64,000 nucleotides of DNA from JAKFVA01 sp046155225 (GCA_046155225.1 JBJXED010000039.1:11453-75452); one strand, 5' to 3'; shown: positions 7,978 through 16,608, counted from the first letter of the stretch. Notes: generated by a model from the letters alone, not told the origin. Numbers and translations are program-made.

Positions 7978-8433
7978 ATGACCCCCGCCCTTGACCCCAA
8001 CAGCATCACGCACGGCATTCAGTTGGCGGTGGCACCGGTGTTTCTGCTCACCGCCGTTTCGGGAATGATTGGTGCGGTGGCAAGCCGGCTGGCGCGCATC
8101 ATTGACCGGGCGCGCGCCGTGGAGGAGGCGGCCAGTGCCTCGGCCGATGCCGAGTTTTTATCGCGTGCAATCACTGAGCTCGGCGAGCTTCGGCTGCGTG
8201 GCCAGCTTGCCAATGGCTGCATCGCGCTGCTGACGTTTTGCGCATTTTTGATTGGCCTGACCATCATTTTCCTGTTCTTGGGCGAGACCACGGCGTTTCA
8301 AAGCGCGCGCTGGGCGGTGATCGGGTTTTTGTCGGGTGTGGCCAGTTTTATGCTCGCGCTGCTGTGCTTTCTGACAGAAACCGTGATTGCCACGCGGGTG
8401 CTGAATTTCCAGTTGCTGACCCGACGCCCCTAG
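7978..8433 (+). CDS. DUF2721 family membrane protein
   Basis: A 151-residue protein with three predicted membrane helices (about residues 12-32, 78-100 and 112-138), separated by a charged helical stretch with IDRARAVEEA. This matches the DUF2721 family, whose role is unknown. An initial amphipathic block PNSITHGIQLAVAPVFLL precedes the first helix, as in relatives. The SUI1-like gene follows after 11 bp, suggesting co-transcription without an obvious functional link. Confidence 0.82.
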   Translation: MTPALDPNSITHGIQLAVAPVFLLTAVSGMIGAVASRLARIIDRARAVEEAASASADAEFLSRAITELGELRLRGQLANGCIALLTFCAFLIGLTIIFLFLGETTAFQSARWAVIGFLSGVASFMLALLCFLTETVIATRVLNFQLLTRRP

Positions 8434-8444
8434 CGAGTTGATGC

Positions 8445-8825
8445 ATGAAAGGCATGGCATCGCTGGGCGGCTTGGTGTACTCCACGGGCGTGGGGCGCAT
8501 GTGCCCGGCGTGCCGGCAAGCCGCGCCGCAATGCGTGTGCAAGCAGGCACAGTCAGCGCCTTTAGGTGATGGGGTTGTGCGGGTGTCGCGCGAGACCAAA
8601 GGGCGCGGCGGCAAGGCGGTGACATTGGTCAAAGGTGTGCAGGTATTGCGCGGCGCGCCCGTGGATGCGGCCGCATTGGCCGAACTGGGCAAGCAGCTCA
8701 AAGCCCTTTGCGGGGCGGGCGGTACGGTCAAGGACGGCGTGATTGAAGTGCAGGGTGACCATGCCGAGCGGGTGGCGGCAGCGCTGAAAGCCAGGGGATT
8801 CAGCGTCAAACATGCAGGGGGCTGA
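8445..8825 (+). CDS. yciH: SUI1/eIF1-like translation factor YciH
   Basis: The 126-residue product carries the eIF1/SUI1 fold: GDGVVRVSRETKGRGGKAVT, a central GAPVDAAALAELGKQL helix and the conserved CGAGGTVKDGVIEVQGDH, ending FSVKHAGG. E. coli YciH is a non-essential factor influencing initiation fidelity on the 30S subunit. Residues 20-32 contain four cysteines (CPACRQAAPQCVC) that could bind zinc; E. coli YciH lacks them. ATG 8445 was used; a second in-frame ATG lies 9 bp later. Confidence 0.92.
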   Translation: MKGMASLGGLVYSTGVGRMCPACRQAAPQCVCKQAQSAPLGDGVVRVSRETKGRGGKAVTLVKGVQVLRGAPVDAAALAELGKQLKALCGAGGTVKDGVIEVQGDHAERVAAALKARGFSVKHAGG

Positions 8826-8901
8826 CGTTTCTTGCCCACCGCCGCATAATCAGCCCCCCCGCATCCCGACCGGTTGGGGAGCACTGCCACGAAAGCACTT
8901 T

Positions 8902-9225
8902 ATGAAAAAAACATTCCCACTTCAGGTGCAAGGCAAGCACCCGGACCGCGTGCTTGAGGCCATCAAGCACGAGGTGCGCAAATACATCAGGCGCGAGCGT
9001 CGGCGCGCCTTGCCAGGCGGCGTGGATTTTTTGGACTTTGACTGCAAATTTGGCCCCACCCAGGAAACTGCGCAGCTGGTGCACCTGGCGGCGCTGACAG
9101 GTTTGATGGATGGCGCTGCGCAAGCGTCGGCAGCGCAGTTTTATGTGGAAATTCTGGGCAAGCCGGGGCACCGAAAACCCAAGGTGACCAGTGATGCCGC
9201 GCCCTTGACGCAGGCTGCTAGCTAG
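8902..9225 (+). CDS. DUF6172 family protein
   Basis: A 107-residue basic protein starting MKKTFPLQVQGKHPDRVLEA, with a strongly basic stretch KYIRRERRRALPGG and a conserved-looking VDFLDFDCKFG block. It resembles the DUF6172 family of short proteobacterial proteins of unknown function. The start at ATG 8902 matches the usual M-K-K-T-F opening. It is 76 bp downstream of yciH and its stop comes 3 bp before the end of the convergent helicase gene. The charge pattern hints at nucleic-acid contact, but that is speculation. Confidence 0.75.
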   Translation: MKKTFPLQVQGKHPDRVLEAIKHEVRKYIRRERRRALPGGVDFLDFDCKFGPTQETAQLVHLAALTGLMDGAAQASAAQFYVEILGKPGHRKPKVTSDAAPLTQAAS

Positions 9226-9228
9226 CCT

Positions 9229-10530
9229 TTAGTGGGCTTGATCTGCGGCCACCGCCTGGGCGGCACGCAATTTGTCTTTTTTGCTGGGGCGTTTGCCTTT
9301 GATGCCGCCAGTACCGGGCACCGGGGCTAAATCCGGGTGGCTGGCTTGTATTTCCTTGGGTTCGAAACCGGCAATCTGCTCACGCGGCAAGGACAGCTGC
9401 TGGCGTTTTTCAATCAGACGGAAATGCGCTTCGGTGTCGGCACTGACAAAGCTGATAGCTAGACCGGCCTCGCCTGCGCGGCCGGTGCGGCCCATGCGGT
9501 GCACATAGTCCACGGCAGAGCGGGGCAGGTCGTAGTTCACCACCACTGGCAGTTGCACGATGTCGATGCCGCGCGCGGCCAGGTCGGTGGTGACCAGCAC
9601 GTCCCAGCGGTCGGCTTTGAACTCGGCCAACGCCTGCGTGCGTGCGCCCTGGCTCAGACCGCCGTGGAACGGGGTGGCAAAAATCCCGGTTTTGTAGAGC
9701 TTTTCAGCCAGGTGTTCGGCGGCGTATTGGGTGGCGACAAACACCAGCACACGCTGGTAGCCATGGGTTTTGATGAGGTGGCGCAGCAGCGGCGTGCGCA
9801 GTGCGGCATCGACTTGAATCACGCGCTGCTCAATGGCCAGGGGCACGGATGTGGCAGGGCTTGCGCTGTGCGTGATTTCAAGGCAGGCGGGTTCATGCAA
9901 AAAGGTGTGCGCCAGCGACTGGATTGCGGGCGGGAAGGTGGCTGAGAAAAGCAGGGTCTGCCGCTGTGCAGGCAGCAATGCCAGTACCCGGTGCAATTCT
10001 TCGGCAAAGCCCAAGTCGAGCAGCCGGTCAGCTTCGTCGAGCACCAGCATCTGCACGGCGGCCAGCGTCAGGGCATTGTGGCCTGCCAGGTCGAGCAGGC
10101 GCCCAGGGGTGGCGATCACCACATCGGCGCCGCCGCGCAAGGCCATCATTTGCGGGTTGATCGATACGCCGCCAAAGAGCGTGGCCACTTTGACTGACTG
10201 CGGCAGGTGCCGCGCCAGGCTGCGGATGACTTCGCCCACTTGCGCCGCTAGTTCGCGTGTGGGTACCACCACGAGCCCGCGCAGCTGGCGCGGCGTCCCT
10301 GGCGCGCCCATTTGCAGGCTTTGCAGCAGGGGCAGGGCATACGACGCGGTTTTGCCCGAGCCTGTGGGTGCTGACGCCAACACGTCAGCACCGCGCAGCG
10401 CAGCGGGAATGGCCTGTACCTGAACGGGTGTGGGGGCGGTGAATCCCAGCGCTGCGGCGGCCCCGGCCAACTCGGGCGACAGGCCAAGGGCTGAAAAAGT
10501 TAAGGCCAACGGGACGGATATTGCTATCAA
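9229..10530 (-). CDS. rhlE: DEAD-box RNA helicase, RhlE type
   Basis: A 433-residue ATP-dependent RNA helicase. Motifs in order: Q motif region TAPTPVQVQAIP, Walker A APTGSGKT, PTRELA, TPGRLLD, DEAD within VLDEADRLLDLGF, SAT in FSATFP, VLVTTDLAARGIDI and HRMGRTGRAG. The tail is short and basic (GKRPSKKDK), as in RhlE-like proteins. No ATG fits the 5' end; I used TTG 10530, but the TTG that begins residue 8 (LALTFSALG) is equally possible. It follows the 75-codon gene by 2 bp, suggesting translational coupling. Confidence 0.92.
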   Translation of the reverse strand: MIAISVPLALTFSALGLSPELAGAAAALGFTAPTPVQVQAIPAALRGADVLASAPTGSGKTASYALPLLQSLQMGAPGTPRQLRGLVVVPTRELAAQVGEVIRSLARHLPQSVKVATLFGGVSINPQMMALRGGADVVIATPGRLLDLAGHNALTLAAVQMLVLDEADRLLDLGFAEELHRVLALLPAQRQTLLFSATFPPAIQSLAHTFLHEPACLEITHSASPATSVPLAIEQRVIQVDAALRTPLLRHLIKTHGYQRVLVFVATQYAAEHLAEKLYKTGIFATPFHGGLSQGARTQALAEFKADRWDVLVTTDLAARGIDIVQLPVVVNYDLPRSAVDYVHRMGRTGRAGEAGLAISFVSADTEAHFRLIEKRQQLSLPREQIAGFEPKEIQASHPDLAPVPGTGGIKGKRPSKKDKLRAAQAVAADQAH

Positions 10531-10532
10531 AA

Positions 10533-10760
10533 CTATGGCGACCGGTGCAAGCGGGGCGCTGACAAAGCGCTGATATTGTCTGAAATTGCGGCATTCACGC
10601 CAGGAAAACGCGTCTCCAGCTTCGCCAGCAGCAGGGCGGTGTGCAAGGCTTTCAAATCTTTGACGCTCGGCGCGACTTTGATCTGCGCAATAGCGGCTGC
10701 GGCATTACCGCTCTTGACAAGCGCAAGCACTTTGCTGGCCCAGTCGTGCGGTTGTGCCAT
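10533..10760 (-). CDS. small hypothetical protein
   Basis: A 75-residue, mostly helical, soluble protein (MAQPHDWASKVLALVKSG start, then AAAAIAQIKVAPSVKDLK) that I cannot assign. It sits between the transglutaminase gene (8 bp upstream) and the helicase (2 bp downstream) on the same strand, and the tight spacing supports its being a real, co-translated gene. The helical repeats LVKSGNAAAAIAQIK and ALHTALLLAKLE resemble a TPR-like hairpin, but one hairpin alone is weak evidence. Confidence 0.6.
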   Translation of the reverse strand: MAQPHDWASKVLALVKSGNAAAAIAQIKVAPSVKDLKALHTALLLAKLETRFPGVNAAISDNISALSAPRLHRSP

Positions 10761-10768
10761 GCAGCTCT

Positions 10769-11677
10769 TCAGGCCAAACGCGGTGCAATACCGTCGTCGG
10801 TGGACAAGGCGTCGCTGCAGAGGGTCGGAAAGCGCAGCGTGCCGTCGATGCCTGGCACAGCGTGAATTTGCAGCGACATGTGCTGCATGTCGACACCGCC
10901 AAAGATCGAGGCAAAGGCGGCGTCGGCGGCGTCGCGGCCGGTGGCCAGGCGGATAAAACCCATGGGGATCGCCGTGCCGGAAGGGTCGAACAGGTACCAG
11001 CGGTGACCGACATACGCTTCCACATAGGCGTGAAAATCTTGCGGTCCGAGAGCCGGATCAGCACCGTAGTCAATGCCGGTGGTAAAGCGCGCCGGGATGT
11101 TCACGGCGCGGCACAGGGCAATCATCAGGTGCGCAAAATCGCGGCAGACGCCCCGCTTTTCAATCAAGGTATCGCAAGCCGAGGTGGTGCCACTGGTGCT
11201 GTTGGAGGTGAATTGCACATGGCTTTGCACCCAGTCTTGAATCGCTTGCACGCGGCTGTAGCCCTGCCACATTGAACCGAATTGCGCCATGGCAAAGTGG
11301 TTCAGCCGGTCGGACTCGCAGTAGCGGCTGGGGTAGAGGTAAGGCAGTACATGGCCTGGCAGATCAGGAATCCACACTTCCACCAACGCACCGGGCTCGG
11401 CCCGGTAATGCGTAATGTCCAACAGCGCGTCGTAATGCAGGTGCAGTGTGCCGGGATACGCGCGCAGGCGCAGATGGCGGGTGGCCGTGGCGGGATCGGT
11501 GTAGGCCTGCAGCGGCAGGTCTTGGCTCAGCGTGAGTTGCTCACTCTGCAGCAACTGGTGGTGGGTGCGCGCGGCCTGTACATTGAAGATGAAATCGGTG
11601 CCGGCGGTGCGTACGGCATATTCAATATCGACCGAATATTGCAGCCGCAGCGGTAGATTTGGGGTGGGCTGCAGCAT
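10769..11677 (-). CDS. transglutaminase-like cysteine peptidase family protein
   Basis: A 302-residue protein with an N-terminal beta-rich bacterial transglutaminase N domain, then a transglutaminase core. The catalytic triad is readable: Cys in KRGVCRDFAHL, His in DFHAYVEAYVG and Asp in YLFDPSG. There is no signal peptide, so it is probably cytoplasmic. Relatives are amidases or peptidases of unknown substrate, often next to circularly permuted ATP-grasp genes, which are absent here. Likely first gene of a three-gene operon with the 75-codon gene and the helicase. Confidence 0.88.
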   Translation of the reverse strand: MLQPTPNLPLRLQYSVDIEYAVRTAGTDFIFNVQAARTHHQLLQSEQLTLSQDLPLQAYTDPATATRHLRLRAYPGTLHLHYDALLDITHYRAEPGALVEVWIPDLPGHVLPYLYPSRYCESDRLNHFAMAQFGSMWQGYSRVQAIQDWVQSHVQFTSNSTSGTTSACDTLIEKRGVCRDFAHLMIALCRAVNIPARFTTGIDYGADPALGPQDFHAYVEAYVGHRWYLFDPSGTAIPMGFIRLATGRDAADAAFASIFGGVDMQHMSLQIHAVPGIDGTLRFPTLCSDALSTDDGIAPRLA

Positions 11678-11775
11678 GGTTTCATGCTAGCACGCACGCC
11701 GCGCAAGTGTCACCGTGGCGGCAGAAACGGAGGGCTGGCAGGGGTACAGTTTGCAGTCTATCTACAGGAGACAAC

Positions 11776-12417
11776 ATGCTCGTACTTTGCGGCTCGCCCA
11801 TTTCCAATTACTACAACAAAGTCAAACACGCCTTGCTGGAAAAAGGTCTGGCGTTTACCGAAGAGGTGGTCATGACCAAAAGCCAGGACCCCGCCGTGCT
11901 GGCGGCCTCGCCCTTGGCCAAGATACCGTTTATCCGAACGCCGCAGGGCAATCTGTGCGAGAGCCAGACAATTTTGGAATACCTTGAAGCTGCGTTTCCC
12001 AATCCTGCGTTGCTGCCTGCTGACCCGTTCGAAGCCGCCAAGGTGCGTGAATTGATCGCCTTTATCGACCTGCACTTGGAGATGGTGGCACGCGATTTAT
12101 ACCCCTTGGCTTTTTTTGGCGGCACGGTTGACGACGCGACCCAGGCCAGGGTTAGGCGGAAATTGAGCAAACACATTGCAGGCTTTCAGCAACTGGCGCG
12201 CTTTTCCCCGTTTGTTGCGGGCGAAACATTTACACAGGCCGATTGCGCGGCATTTTCTAGCTTGCCGCTGGTGGGTATGGCGACCAAGGCGGTGTACGGC
12301 GAAGATTTGTTGCTCAGCGCCGGGCTGAACTACAAGCCCTACCTTAAATTCATAGGCGAGCGGCCCAGTTCGCAAATCATCGTGGCTGATCGCAAGTTGG
12401 CGCAAAGCCGGTTTTGA
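11776..12417 (+). CDS. glutathione S-transferase family protein
   Basis: A 213-residue two-domain GST. The N-terminal thioredoxin-like domain shows CGSPISNYYNKVKHAL at the glutathione site, the cis-proline block AKIPFIRTPQG and ESQTILEYLE, where Glu-Ser contacts glutathione. The helical C-terminal domain includes FVAGETFTQADCAAF. The N-terminal Ser/Tyr pattern does not settle the class or substrate. A CAGGAG ribosome site precedes ATG 11776. It is separated from rpsB by a 184-bp leader and is probably independently transcribed. Confidence 0.9.
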   Translation: MLVLCGSPISNYYNKVKHALLEKGLAFTEEVVMTKSQDPAVLAASPLAKIPFIRTPQGNLCESQTILEYLEAAFPNPALLPADPFEAAKVRELIAFIDLHLEMVARDLYPLAFFGGTVDDATQARVRRKLSKHIAGFQQLARFSPFVAGETFTQADCAAFSSLPLVGMATKAVYGEDLLLSAGLNYKPYLKFIGERPSSQIIVADRKLAQSRF

Positions 12418-12506
12418 GTTCCGAGAACAAGCCACGTGCTAAACTTCGCAGGCTTTGCTGCTGTCATCACAACGAATTGCAGCCAAAGATTTTTTAACCA
12501 TCCGCG

Positions 12507-12572
12507 AACCCGTTCAAACAAGGTGTTGCACAAATTCTCTGCAAAAGCAGATTTTGGCAAAACGAGCGGGTT
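12507..12572 (+). promoter_or_regulatory. possible structured leader of rpsB
   Basis: AACCCGTTC (12507-12515) can pair with GAGCGGGTT (12564-12572), enclosing an inner CTGC-AAAA-GCAG hairpin, followed by TTTT about 30 bp before the rpsB start. The shape suits an autoregulatory or attenuating leader such as those known for rpsB-tsf operons, but no known S2-binding motif was identified. Confidence 0.3.
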
Positions 12573-12601
12573 TTAGACCCAACCTTTTGGAGTTAATTGC
12601 T

Positions 12602-13354
12602 ATGTCAGTCACCATGCGTGAAATGCTGGAAGCCGGCGTCCATTTTGGACACCAGACCCGCTTCTGGAACCCGAAGATGGCTCCGTTTATCTTCGGCCAT
12701 CGCAACAAAATTCACATCATCAATCTGGAAAAGTCGTTGCCGATGTTCCAGGACGCACTCAAGTTTGTGCGCCAGCTGTCGGCGAACCGCGGCACAATTT
12801 TGATGGTTGGTACCAAGCGCCAGGCGCGTGAAACACTGGCAGCAGAAGCCCAGCGCGCGGGCGTGCCGTTTGTTGACCAGCGCTGGTTAGGCGGCATGCT
12901 CACCAATTTCAAAACCGTCAAAACATCGATCAAGCGCTTGAAGGACATGAAAATCCAGAAAGAGGCGGGGCTTGATGCGATGAGTAAAAAAGAGCAGCTG
13001 ACGTTTGACCGCGAGCTCGATAAACTGGAAAAAGACATTGGCGGCATACAGGACATGACGGCTTTGCCAGATGCCATTTTTGTGATTGACGTGGGTTTTC
13101 ACAAAATTGCCATTGCAGAAGCACAAAAACTTGGCATTCCGTTGATTGGCGTGGTCGATTCAAACCATTCACCGATTGGCATTGACTACGTGATCCCTGG
13201 CAATGACGATTCTTCCAAGGCCGTGGTGCTGTATGCACGTGGCGTAGCCGATGCCATTCTGGAAGGACGTGCCAATGCCATGAATGAAGTCGTCAAAATT
13301 GCTGCTCCGGAGACGGACGACGAATATCTGGAAGTGGAAGAGGCCAAGGCCTGA
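12602..13354 (+). CDS. rpsB: 30S ribosomal protein S2
   Basis: A 250-residue ribosomal protein of the small-subunit body, bound near the platform. The start MREMLEAGVHFGHQTRFWNPKM and the blocks FIFGHRNKIHIINLEKS, RWLGGMLTNF and DSNHSPIGIDYVIPGNDD are classical S2 signatures. TTTTGGAGTT gives a ribosome site before ATG 12602. It heads a long same-strand run with tsf, pyrH and frr. A hairpin terminator downstream probably limits read-through so that S2 is made in excess of Ts. Confidence 0.98.
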   Translation: MSVTMREMLEAGVHFGHQTRFWNPKMAPFIFGHRNKIHIINLEKSLPMFQDALKFVRQLSANRGTILMVGTKRQARETLAAEAQRAGVPFVDQRWLGGMLTNFKTVKTSIKRLKDMKIQKEAGLDAMSKKEQLTFDRELDKLEKDIGGIQDMTALPDAIFVIDVGFHKIAIAEAQKLGIPLIGVVDSNHSPIGIDYVIPGNDDSSKAVVLYARGVADAILEGRANAMNEVVKIAAPETDDEYLEVEEAKA

Positions 13355-13370
13355 AGCCCTGAGAAACTCT

Positions 13371-13399
13371 AAAAAGGGGCTTCTGTGCCCCTTTTTTTT
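13371..13399 (+). terminator. terminator/attenuator between rpsB and tsf
   Basis: AAAAAGGGGC, loop TTCTGT, GCCCC then T8 forms a short strong stem with a U-tract 17 bp after rpsB. Because tsf follows on the same strand, it likely acts as a partial terminator. Confidence 0.85.
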
Positions 13400-13442
13400 A
13401 GCTTGCATTTTTAAACTGAACTGTTGACGGAGATTAATTCAA

Positions 13443-14366
13443 ATGGCTGCAATAACCGCAAGCTTGGTCGCTGAATTGCGCGGCAAGACCGACGCTCCCA
13501 TGATGGAGTGCAAAAAGGCGCTGACCGAAGCCGATGGTGACATGGTGAAGGCCGAAGAGCTGCTCCGTGTGAAGTTGGGCAGCAAAGCTGGCAAAGCCTC
13601 TTCGCGTATCACTGCCGAGGGCGTTGTAATGGCGTCGATTGCCGGGCAATCCGGCGCTTTGATTGAAGTCAACTGCGAAACTGACTTCGTCACCAAGAAC
13701 GACAGCTTTTTGGCGTTGGCGCAAGTTGCCGCGGACTTGGTGGCGCAGCACAACCCGGCAGATGTCGCTGCCCTGAGTGCCTTGCCTTACAGTCAAGATG
13801 GTTTCGGCCCGACGCTGGAAGATGTGCGCAAGGGCTTGATCGGCAAGATTGGTGAGAACATGAGTTTTCGCCGTTTCAAGCGATTTGACTCGGGTGCGAT
13901 GCTCGCCTCTTACCTGCATGGCACGCGCATTGGCGTGGTGGTGGAGTTTGAGGGGGATGCCGCTGCTGCCAAAGATGTCGCCATGCATGTCGCGGCCATG
14001 AAGCCGGTCTCGCTCTCTAGTGCCGAAGTGCCCGCAGAATTGGTCGCACGTGAGCGTTCGGTGGCGGCAGCCAAGGCGGCTGAGGATGCAGCGGTTGCGC
14101 TGGCAGCAGGCAAGCCCGTGCAGTCCGATGAAATTGTGGCCAAGCGGGTTGAGGGCGGCGTGCAAAAATTCCTCAAGGAAGTGTCCTTGTTTAACCAGGC
14201 TTTTGTCAAAAATGACAAGCTGACCGTAGAGCAAATGCTCAAAGCCGCAGGCACCACTGTGAAAGGCTTTACTTTGTACGTGGTCGGCGAGGGGATTGAA
14301 AAGAAGGTTGATGATTTCGCTGCTGAAGTGGCGGCGCAAGTTGCGGCCGCCAAGGCGACCACTTGA
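13443..14366 (+). CDS. tsf: translation elongation factor Ts
   Basis: A 307-residue guanine-nucleotide exchange factor that reloads EF-Tu with GTP. The N-terminal UBA-like domain shows VAELRGKTDAPMMECKKAL, followed by the core VNCETDFVTKN block that contacts EF-Tu and the later coiled-coil region VSLFNQAFVKNDKLTVEQ. Length is slightly above E. coli (283). It follows the rpsB terminator and precedes pyrH by 63 bp. Confidence 0.98.
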   Translation: MAAITASLVAELRGKTDAPMMECKKALTEADGDMVKAEELLRVKLGSKAGKASSRITAEGVVMASIAGQSGALIEVNCETDFVTKNDSFLALAQVAADLVAQHNPADVAALSALPYSQDGFGPTLEDVRKGLIGKIGENMSFRRFKRFDSGAMLASYLHGTRIGVVVEFEGDAAAAKDVAMHVAAMKPVSLSSAEVPAELVARERSVAAAKAAEDAAVALAAGKPVQSDEIVAKRVEGGVQKFLKEVSLFNQAFVKNDKLTVEQMLKAAGTTVKGFTLYVVGEGIEKKVDDFAAEVAAQVAAAKATT

Positions 14367-14429
14367 TTGGCTTAACAACGGATGCGTTTGGCCGAAGGAT
14401 TTTGATTGCTTTTTGTCCGGAGTCATGTC

Positions 14430-15152
14430 ATGTTTGATGCCCCACCCGCTCACAAACGCATTTTGTTGAAGTTGTCGGGCGAGGCCTTGATGGGCAATGA
14501 TGCGTTCGGCATCAACCGTGCCACCATTGTTCGGATGGTCGAGGAAATTGCCGAAGTCACCCGTTTGGGGGTGGAGGTTGCGGTGGTAATTGGCGGGGGC
14601 AATATTTTCCGCGGTGTGGCGGGCGGCTCTGTTGGCATGGACCGTGCCACCGCCGACTATATGGGCATGCTGGCCACAGTCATGAATGCACTGGCCCTTG
14701 CTGACACCATGAATAAGGCGGGCTTGGTCGCGCGCGTGATGTCGGCGATTGCAATTGAGCAGGTTGTGGAACCCTATGTCCGGCCCAAAGCGTTGCAATA
14801 CCTAGAAGAAGGTAAAGTGGTTATTTTTGCAGCGGGTACGGGCAATCCGTTTTTCACCACCGATACGGCAGCGGCATTGCGCGGTGCTGAAATGGGCGTT
14901 GAAGTGGTGCTCAAGGCCACCAAAGTCGATGGCGTCTACAGCGCCGACCCGCAAAAAGACCCCAGTGCAACACGCTACCAGCAAATTTCATTTGACCAGG
15001 CCATGGCGCAAAATCTGGGCATTATGGACGCCACCGCGTTTGCCTTGTGCCGTGACCAGAAGCTGCCCATCAAGGTTTTTTCCATCTTCAAGCACGGTGC
15101 CTTGCGCCGGGTGGTGATGGGTCAAGATGAGGGCACCCTGGTTCATGCTTGA
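14430..15152 (+). CDS. pyrH: uridylate kinase (UMP kinase)
   Basis: A 240-residue hexameric amino-acid-kinase-family enzyme that phosphorylates UMP to UDP. Landmarks are KRILLKLSGEALMG, the phosphate loop VVIGGGNIFRG, DRATADYMGMLATVMNALAL and the ATP-site block GTGNPFFTTDTAAALR. I chose ATG 14430 (MFDAPPAHKR) over an earlier alternative at 14406. frr follows after 40 bp, the standard bacterial order. Confidence 0.97.
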   Translation: MFDAPPAHKRILLKLSGEALMGNDAFGINRATIVRMVEEIAEVTRLGVEVAVVIGGGNIFRGVAGGSVGMDRATADYMGMLATVMNALALADTMNKAGLVARVMSAIAIEQVVEPYVRPKALQYLEEGKVVIFAAGTGNPFFTTDTAAALRGAEMGVEVVLKATKVDGVYSADPQKDPSATRYQQISFDQAMAQNLGIMDATAFALCRDQKLPIKVFSIFKHGALRRVVMGQDEGTLVHA

Positions 15153-15192
15153 AACAGGATCGGTTTGTTTGGAATGGACAGAGGAGAAGATC

Positions 15193-15753
15193 GTGGCAAT
15201 CGAAGAAATCAAAAGCAGTGTCGATGTCAAGATGAACCAGTCGATTGCGGCTTTCAAGAACAACTTGGCGAAAATCCGCACCGGGCGGGCGAACCCAGCT
15301 TTGCTGGACAGTGTGCAAGTGGACTATTACGGCTCCAGCATGCCCATCAGTCAAGTGGCCAATGTTTCTTTGCTCGACGCCAGAACCATCAGCATCCAGC
15401 CTTGGGAAAAAGGTATGGGTGCCAAGATTGAAAAAGCCATTCGAGAAAGTGATCTGGGTTTGAACCCCTCGTCCATGGGGGATCTGATTCGCGTGCCCAT
15501 GCCCATGATGTCGGAAGAGCGCCGCAAAGAACTGACCAAACTCGTTAAAAGTGAAGGTGAGAACGCCAGAGTGGCGGTGCGCAACCTGCGCCGTGACGCA
15601 AATGAAGCTGTGAAAAAAATGGTCAAGGACAAATTGGCTTCTGAAGACGATCAAAAGCGCGCAGAGGTGGATATTCAACGGGTTACAGACCGCCATATTG
15701 CCGAAGTGGAGCAGTTGGTTGCGGCCAAAGAGCAAGAAATCATGGCGGTTTGA
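15193..15753 (+). CDS. frr: ribosome recycling factor
   Basis: A 186-residue factor that, with EF-G, splits post-termination ribosomes. The helical domain I sequence includes NLAKIRTGRANPALLD, the DYYGSSMPISQVANVS block of domain II and RNLRRDANEAVKKM. Start codon is GTG at 15193, selected because a strong GAGGAG lies 6 bp upstream and the resulting length matches the family (185). The frame is open further upstream into pyrH but without homology. The uppS gene begins just after the stop. Confidence 0.97.
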   Translation: MAIEEIKSSVDVKMNQSIAAFKNNLAKIRTGRANPALLDSVQVDYYGSSMPISQVANVSLLDARTISIQPWEKGMGAKIEKAIRESDLGLNPSSMGDLIRVPMPMMSEERRKELTKLVKSEGENARVAVRNLRRDANEAVKKMVKDKLASEDDQKRAEVDIQRVTDRHIAEVEQLVAAKEQEIMAV

Positions 15754-15833
15754 CTGAAATGAATCCTTTATGGACAACCATGCATTCATTGGGTGCGGAG
15801 TTTGATTCCGCGAGTTCCGTAGAAGAAGTCAGG

Positions 15834-16583
15834 ATGCCTATAACCATTCGGCATATTGCCATCGTTATGGATGGCAACGGCCGCTGGGCTACACGGCGCT
15901 CTTTGCCGCGCATGGCTGGGCACAAACAGGGCATTGAATCGCTGCGCCGCTGCGTCAAAGCCTGCGTCAAGCGCGGCATTCAGGTTTTGACTGTATTTGC
16001 GTTCTCCTCGGAAAACTGGCAACGGCCTGCTGCAGAAGTCTCTGGCTTGATGGAGTTGCTGCTGCTGGCTCTGGGCCGAGAAGTACCGCAAATGGAGCGA
16101 GATGGTGTCCGCCTGTGTTTTGTAGGTTCGCTATCGGGCTTGTCATCCAGGGTGACGAAAGGCTTGCTTCATGCGCAGCAGCAAACAGCACACAATACCA
16201 AGCTAGTCCTGAATGTTTGTTTCAACTATGGCGGACGTTGGGACATTGCGCAAGCTGCAGCCCGGCTTATGTCGCAAGGATTGGCCGTGACTGAAGACGC
16301 CCTCAGCGGTGCCATGGCGTTATCTCATGTGCCCGACCCGGATTTAATCATTCGCACGGGTGGTGAACAGCGATTGAGTAACTTCCTGCTTTGGCAGGCA
16401 GCTTATGCAGAGCTGTACTTCAGTGATAAATTCTGGCCTGAGTTTGACGAATTCGCGCTGGATGAGGCCATTACCGCGTTCTACCAACGAGAGCGCAGGT
16501 TTGGTCAAACATCTTCTCAAGTGGGCGATGCTTGTGAAGATGCGGGCACTTTGTATGCGCGATCGCAGCGTCAAGTGGCCTAA
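15834..16583 (+). CDS. uppS: undecaprenyl diphosphate synthase
   Basis: A cis-prenyltransferase that condenses eight IPP onto FPP to make the C55 carrier lipid for peptidoglycan and O-antigen. The core begins HIAIVMDGNGRWA (catalytic Asp), then GHKQGIESLRR, VFAFSSENWQRP, NVCFNYGGRWDI and the terminal DLIIRTGGEQRLSNFLLWQAA. Using ATG 15834 gives 249 residues, close to E. coli (253). In-frame ATGs at 15759 and 15780 would add up to 25 residues without family similarity. Part of the frr-uppS-cdsA-dxr-rseP series. Confidence 0.95.
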   Translation: MPITIRHIAIVMDGNGRWATRRSLPRMAGHKQGIESLRRCVKACVKRGIQVLTVFAFSSENWQRPAAEVSGLMELLLLALGREVPQMERDGVRLCFVGSLSGLSSRVTKGLLHAQQQTAHNTKLVLNVCFNYGGRWDIAQAAARLMSQGLAVTEDALSGAMALSHVPDPDLIIRTGGEQRLSNFLLWQAAYAELYFSDKFWPEFDEFALDEAITAFYQRERRFGQTSSQVGDACEDAGTLYARSQRQVA

Positions 16584-16608
16584 CAACAAAGCGTAACCAC
16601 CGAACGCC

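Noticed and set aside
13434..14798. Long open frame antisense to tsf/pyrH (about 450 codons)
   Set aside because: Codon-bias shadow of the genuine genes; no recognisable protein features.
16570..16590. GCCTAAC overlapping the uppS stop resembles an attC R'' box
   Set aside because: No matching GTTRRRY box follows and the flanks are a conserved housekeeping operon; chance match.
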